This document shows positions 6,337 through 8,360 of a stretch of DNA of 8,360 nucleotides, one piece after another. Where the stretch lies: NCBI GenBank assembly GCA_018064545.1, contig JAGHUY010000318.1, positions 1 to 8,360 on the forward strand. Direction: 5' to 3'. The notes below the pieces were generated by a model. That model did not search any database. It was not told where the DNA came from and worked only from the letters and a program-made list of their open reading frames with translations. Positions within the stretch are counted from its first letter, which is position 1, and the number at the start of each line of letters is the position of its first letter. The stretch comes from Candidatus Apopatosoma intestinale (GTDB lineage: Bacteria > Bacillota > Clostridia > Oscillospirales > CAG-272). Made by a program: the position numbers and the translations under genes.

Positions 6337-7379
6337 GCGTTTTCCGTCGGCTCTTCCGCCGCCTCTGTTTCGGCTTTTTCTCCGGTCGGCTCTTCCACCG
6401 CCGGTTTTTCCTCGTTTTCGGCGTTTACAAGTGCCACTTCCTCCGGAAATTCGTCCGGCAGAGCGCATTTGAGCGACCGGATGGCGACCTCGATCTGTTT
6501 TTCGTCCGGCTCTCTCGTCGTGATCCGCTGGAACCAAAGCCCCGGTTGGATCAGCGCACGGGTAAACCAGTTGTCGTGTTTGGCAAACAGCATGAGAAGT
6601 TCGTATCCGATACCGACAACGATGGGGAGCAGAAGCAGTTTGAGTAACGTGCGCACCAAACGGCTTCCCCACGGGATAAACAACCCGATCACGATGCCGA
6701 GGATCAGCATCACGAAAAGGAAACTCGTGCCGCAACGCGGATGGAACCGCCGCTGAGCTTTTACGTTTTCCACCGTCAGCGGCAGTTTGTGCTCATAGCA
6801 GAAAATGGATTTGTGCTCCGCGCCGTGATATTCAAACGTGCGGCGGATATCGGGGAGAAGCGAGACGAGCCACAGATAGCAAAGGAAAATCAGAATCTTG
6901 GCTCCACCCTCAATAAGGCTCTTCCAACGGCCAAGCTCGGCACCGATCAATTTTTCAATTCCGGAAGCGACCAATGCCGGCAGATACATAAACAACACCA
7001 GTGCCAGCACCACGCCAAGCACAGCGGAAACCGGCATCAGAACGTCCAAAAGGTCTTTTCCGAAGCGGCGTTTGAGCCATTTTTCAAATTTGGTCTCTTC
7101 TTCCTCGATCCCGAGAAGATCGGCCGAGGAATCCAGCGTGGAAAACGACAAAATCATCATCTCCGCGAAATTCACGACCCCGCGAACGATGGGAAGCCGC
7201 AAAAACGCGCTCTTTTTCCGCACCGATTCAAAACGGGAAATGCGCGTTCTGATCGAACCGTCATCGGCCCGGACGGAAACGGCCACGTCGCCCGTGACGC
7301 CGTTCTTCATCATCACGCCTTCCAGCACCGCCTGCCCGCCGACGTTCGCGTAGGCGACGGCCTTTTTCTCTTTCTTCAT
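6333..7379 (-). CDS. yqhQ: DUF1385 integral membrane protein, YqhQ-like
   Basis: 348-residue membrane protein of family DUF1385, represented by YqhQ of Bacillus subtilis; its biochemical role is unknown. Family blocks are clear: GGQAVLEGVMM (14-24), LPIVRGVVN (62-70), EYHGAEHK (183-190), HPRCGTSF (213-220) and the C-terminal TREPDEKQIEVAI (288-300). The His, Glu and Cys residues in the central blocks could bind a metal, but that is inference. Hydrophobic stretches at about 115-138, 159-177, 219-236 and 245-265 suggest four membrane segments. The last 40 residues form a Glu/Ala/Pro-rich acidic tail that is probably disordered and not part of the conserved domain. The start has GAGGTG (7385-7390) 5 bases before ATG. 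The gene overlaps prmC by ATGA. It lies only 18 bases after a hairpin terminator and has no visible promoter of its own, so expression may depend on read-through from secG. Confidence 0.93.
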   Translation of the reverse strand: MKKEKKAVAYANVGGQAVLEGVMMKNGVTGDVAVSVRADDGSIRTRISRFESVRKKSAFLRLPIVRGVVNFAEMMILSFSTLDSSADLLGIEEEETKFEKWLKRRFGKDLLDVLMPVSAVLGVVLALVLFMYLPALVASGIEKLIGAELGRWKSLIEGGAKILIFLCYLWLVSLLPDIRRTFEYHGAEHKSIFCYEHKLPLTVENVKAQRRFHPRCGTSFLFVMLILGIVIGLFIPWGSRLVRTLLKLLLLPIVVGIGYELLMLFAKHDNWFTRALIQPGLWFQRITTREPDEKQIEVAIRSLKCALPDEFPEEVALVNAENEEKPAVEEPTGEKAETEAAEEPTENA

Positions 7380-7393
7380 ATAATCACCTCGTG

Positions 7394-7430
7394 AAAGAAA
7401 AAGCCGACGGCCTTTCGCTGTCGGCTTTTT
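7394..7430 (-). terminator. Terminator or attenuator between secG and yqhQ
   Basis: The two arms AAAAAGCCGAC (7398-7408) and GTCGGCTTTTT (7420-7430) form an 11-bp stem with an 11-base loop. Read leftward the GC-rich part is followed by TTTTTCTTT, a good U-tract. Read rightward it also ends in a T-run. It begins 9 bases after the secG stop, so it should end the secG transcript. Because yqhQ starts just beyond it with no promoter seen between, partial read-through is likely. Confidence 0.8.
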
Positions 7431-7439
7431 TCGATAATG

Positions 7440-7679
7440 TTAACCTACCAGGTACGTTGCCAGCGCCACAACCACAAACACGATGGATGCGATTACGGTA
7501 AGGCGGGTGAGCTTTTTGCCGGAGCTCTTCGATTTGTTCTTGTTGAGGAACGTGTTCCCGCCGCCCGCGATGGCACCGGAAAGACCGGTCTTGCCGGAAT
7601 TCTGAACCAGCACGGAAACGATCAGAAACAGAGCGCAAACAATCAGGATCGCTCCGAAAATATAGGTGATAGTAGTCAT
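7440..7679 (-). CDS. secG: Preprotein translocase subunit SecG
   Basis: SecG is the small, non-essential partner of SecY and SecE in the membrane channel that exports unfolded proteins. The predicted 79-residue protein has the family layout. A first membrane helix (about residues 3-25, from TTITYIFGAI to VSVLVQ) is followed by the conserved loop motif VQNSGKTGLSGAIAGGG. A Lys/Ser-rich cytoplasmic linker with FLNKNKSKS comes next, then a second helix (about 56-77). The start at 7679 is chosen because GGAG (7688-7691) lies 8 bases before it and it gives the normal SecG length. An ATG 16 codons upstream (7727) has no ribosome site and would add a polar tail not typical of the family. The gene has its own promoter (7792-7820) and a terminator straight after it. 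Confidence 0.93.
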   Translation of the reverse strand: MTTITYIFGAILIVCALFLIVSVLVQNSGKTGLSGAIAGGGNTFLNKNKSKSSGKKLTRLTVIASIVFVVVALATYLVG

Positions 7680-7785
7680 AGGAAAATCTCCATTCCGACG
7701 GATACTCTTCGCCGTGTCTACCGTCATTTTTCACACGGAAAGAAATTCTTTTTCGGGTATGCCGCCCCGCGACAATAGCCATTGT
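7680..7785 (-). promoter_or_regulatory. About 105-base secG leader, no gene seen
   Basis: If the promoter at 7792-7820 is correct, secG has a 5' leader of about 105 bases. It can form a stem between 7712-7717 and 7733-7738 (CCGTGT/ACACGG) or an alternative between 7697-7701 and 7721-7725 (GACGG/CCGTC). The two share bases and so exclude each other. Both are short. I do not recognise a riboswitch. An ATG at 7782 opens a frame that has no ribosome site and runs out of frame through secG. Confidence 0.25.
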
Positions 7786-7791
7786 AGGTTT

Positions 7792-7820
7792 ATCATATCA
7801 TAAAAAAAAGCCAAATGCAA
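7792..7820 (-). promoter_or_regulatory. secG promoter
   Basis: On the minus strand TTGCAT (7820-7815) and TATGAT (7797-7792) are 17 bases apart, with TGA directly before the -10 box (extended -10). Eight consecutive T fill part of the spacer, and the region upstream is rich in A and T tracts that could act as an UP element shared with the divergent rpsF promoter. Transcription would start near 7785. Confidence 0.7.
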
Positions 7821-7883
7821 GCCCTTTTTTTGTTTTTTTATGCAAAAAAAGCAAAGAAAATTGCCGGAAAGCCGTTTTTTGGA

Positions 7884-7912
7884 TTGACAAATAAAAAAGA
7901 TAATGATATAAT
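7884..7912 (+). promoter_or_regulatory. rpsF operon promoter, perfect sigma-A consensus
   Basis: TTGACA (7884-7889) and TATAAT (7907-7912) match both consensus hexamers exactly with the ideal 17-base spacer, and TGA precedes the -10 box. A/T tracts upstream (7820-7880) resemble an UP element. This is a very strong promoter, as expected for ribosomal protein genes. Transcription should start near 7919, about 90 bases before the rpsF ATG. Confidence 0.92.
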
Positions 7913-7920
7913 GGTACTCC

Positions 7921-7980
7921 GGAAAAAGACCAGACTCGGTCTTTTCTCCTTGCTGTGAGTAAATTTTGACTGCTCACGGC
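7921..7980 (+). promoter_or_regulatory. Structured 5' leader of the rpsF operon, candidate S6:S18 autoregulatory site
   Basis: Two hairpins fill the leader. The first pairs 7921-7931 with 7938-7949 (GGAAAAAGACC with GGTCTTTTCTCC, one bulged C) at the very 5' end of the transcript. The second pairs 7952-7961 with 7971-7980, with a core GTGAG/CTCAC and some G-U pairs, closing about 10 bases before the ribosome site. In many bacteria the S6:S18 protein complex binds a hairpin in the rpsF leader and represses the operon; the position here fits. I cannot confirm that the conserved S6:S18 consensus is present. Confidence 0.5.
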
Positions 7981-8007
7981 CTTACGTCCAAAAGGAGGTG
8001 CAACAGA

Positions 8008-8298
8008 ATGGAAAAGACTACCGGAAAGTACGAAACAATGTTCATTGTTGACGTAACGAACGGCGAGGAAGCCACTGCTGCGATTGTCGAAAAGTTCAAA
8101 ACTCTGATCGAGGCCAACGGCACGATCGCGACTTTTGACGAGTGGGGCAAGCGCAGACTGGCTTATCCGATCAATGACGAAAACGAAGGCTATTACGTTC
8201 TCGTCAATTACGAAGCGGACACCGCTTTCGTAGCCGAGCTGGAACGTGTCTTCAACATCACCGAAGGCATTATGCGTTCCATGACCATCAAAGCGTAA
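8008..8298 (+). CDS. rpsF: 30S ribosomal protein S6
   Basis: S6 binds 16S rRNA with S18 in the platform of the small subunit. The predicted protein has 96 residues, the usual bacterial length. It shows KYETMFIVD (7-15), the RNA-binding block WGKRRLAYPI (46-55), EGYYVLVNYEA (60-70) and the C-terminal ELERVFNITEGIMRSM (77-92). The start is set by a near-perfect ribosome site AAAGGAGGTG (7991-8000) 7 bases before ATG. An in-frame ATG at 7966 lies within the leader hairpin, lacks a site and would add 14 residues foreign to the family. It is the first gene of the rightward operon, 13 bases before ssb. No acidic or glutamate C-terminal tail is present. Confidence 0.97.
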   Translation: MEKTTGKYETMFIVDVTNGEEATAAIVEKFKTLIEANGTIATFDEWGKRRLAYPINDENEGYYVLVNYEADTAFVAELERVFNITEGIMRSMTIKA

Positions 8299-8311
8299 AA
8301 GGAGAAGAAGT

Positions 8312-8360
8312 ATGGCAAGTCTTAACAAGGTTATCCTGATCGGTCATCTGACTGCCGATC
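8312..8360 (+). CDS. ssb: Single-stranded DNA-binding protein, 5' part only
   Basis: Only 16 codons are inside the window, reading MASLNKVILIGHLTAD. This matches the start of the OB-fold of bacterial SSB (usual pattern NKVILIGRLTxDP). SSB coats single-stranded DNA during replication, repair and recombination. Position strongly supports the call: rpsF-ssb-rpsR is a widely conserved operon, and ssb starts 13 bases after the rpsF stop. The ribosome site GGAG (8301-8304, in AAAAGGAG) is 7 bases before ATG. His replaces the more common Arg at residue 12. The rest of the gene, and presumably rpsR, lie beyond the right edge. Confidence 0.9.
   Translation, partial: MASLNKVILIGHLTAD

Noticed and set aside
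6337..6735. N-terminal extension of prmC by 133 codons
   Set aside because: The extension is the yqhQ coding sequence read in another frame; PrmC proteins begin at MTYREL-like sequence and the ATGA overlap gives a natural start.
7680..7727. Longer SecG starting at 7727
   Set aside because: No ribosome binding site lies ahead of it, and the extra 16 polar residues are not found in SecG; the site GGAG fits the start at 7679.
7384..7782. Small protein starting in the secG leader
   Set aside because: It lacks a ribosome site and runs out of frame through secG with Arg-rich, motif-free sequence.
7820..7880. A/T tracts between the divergent promoters as a terminator
   Set aside because: The possible stem is only T-run against A-run with no GC core; it is better read as curved DNA or an UP element.
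7798..8328. Leftward open frame (176 codons) opposite rpsF
   Set aside because: It covers the reverse complement of rpsF and its promoter region, and contains no known motif.

Overview
The window reads as bacterial chromosome from a member of the Clostridia (Bacillota), probably an uncultured gut-type lineage. This is inferred from the moderately GC-rich genes separated by A/T-rich promoters, the strong GGAGG-type ribosome binding sites, the YqhQ (DUF1385)-PrmC gene pair, a glutamate racemase with the motif ACGTVSS, and a cytoplasmic family 2 glycosidase. No tRNA, rRNA, CRISPR array, insertion sequence or phage gene is visible. Six genes run leftward and two run rightward from a divergent promoter region near 7790-7915.

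Left block (1-4632, leftward): one promoter (4604-4632) appears to drive a three-gene operon: a 1002-residue GH2 glycoside hydrolase, a D-2-hydroxyacid (glycerate/hydroxypyruvate-type) dehydrogenase, and a GNAT acetyltransferase. The genes are 14 bases apart, and each downstream ribosome binding site touches or nearly touches the preceding stop. The operon ends at a hairpin terminator (60-82). Beyond it lies a promoter pointing out of the window. The GH2 promoter carries a direct repeat of AACAGTGA that could be an operator.

Middle block (4685-7679, leftward): secG, then a hairpin terminator, then yqhQ, prmC (4-base ATGA overlap with yqhQ) and murI. These are housekeeping genes for protein export, a membrane protein of unknown role, release-factor methylation, and D-glutamate supply for peptidoglycan. 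The murI gene is odd: the codon at the expected start is ACG, and the conserved Asp of the FDSGxGG motif is Ala.

Right block (7884-8360, rightward): a perfect-consensus sigma-A promoter (TTGACA, 17 bases, TATAAT), a structured leader of about 90 bases, rpsF (ribosomal protein S6), and the first 16 codons of ssb. This is the usual start of the rpsF-ssb-rpsR operon.

All four promoters found share TGA directly before the -10 hexamer (extended -10 type) and a 17-base spacer. I see no clearly new multi-gene system. The points most worth a second look are the murI start and active-site changes, the direct repeat in the GH2 promoter, the terminator just ahead of yqhQ, and the rpsF leader.
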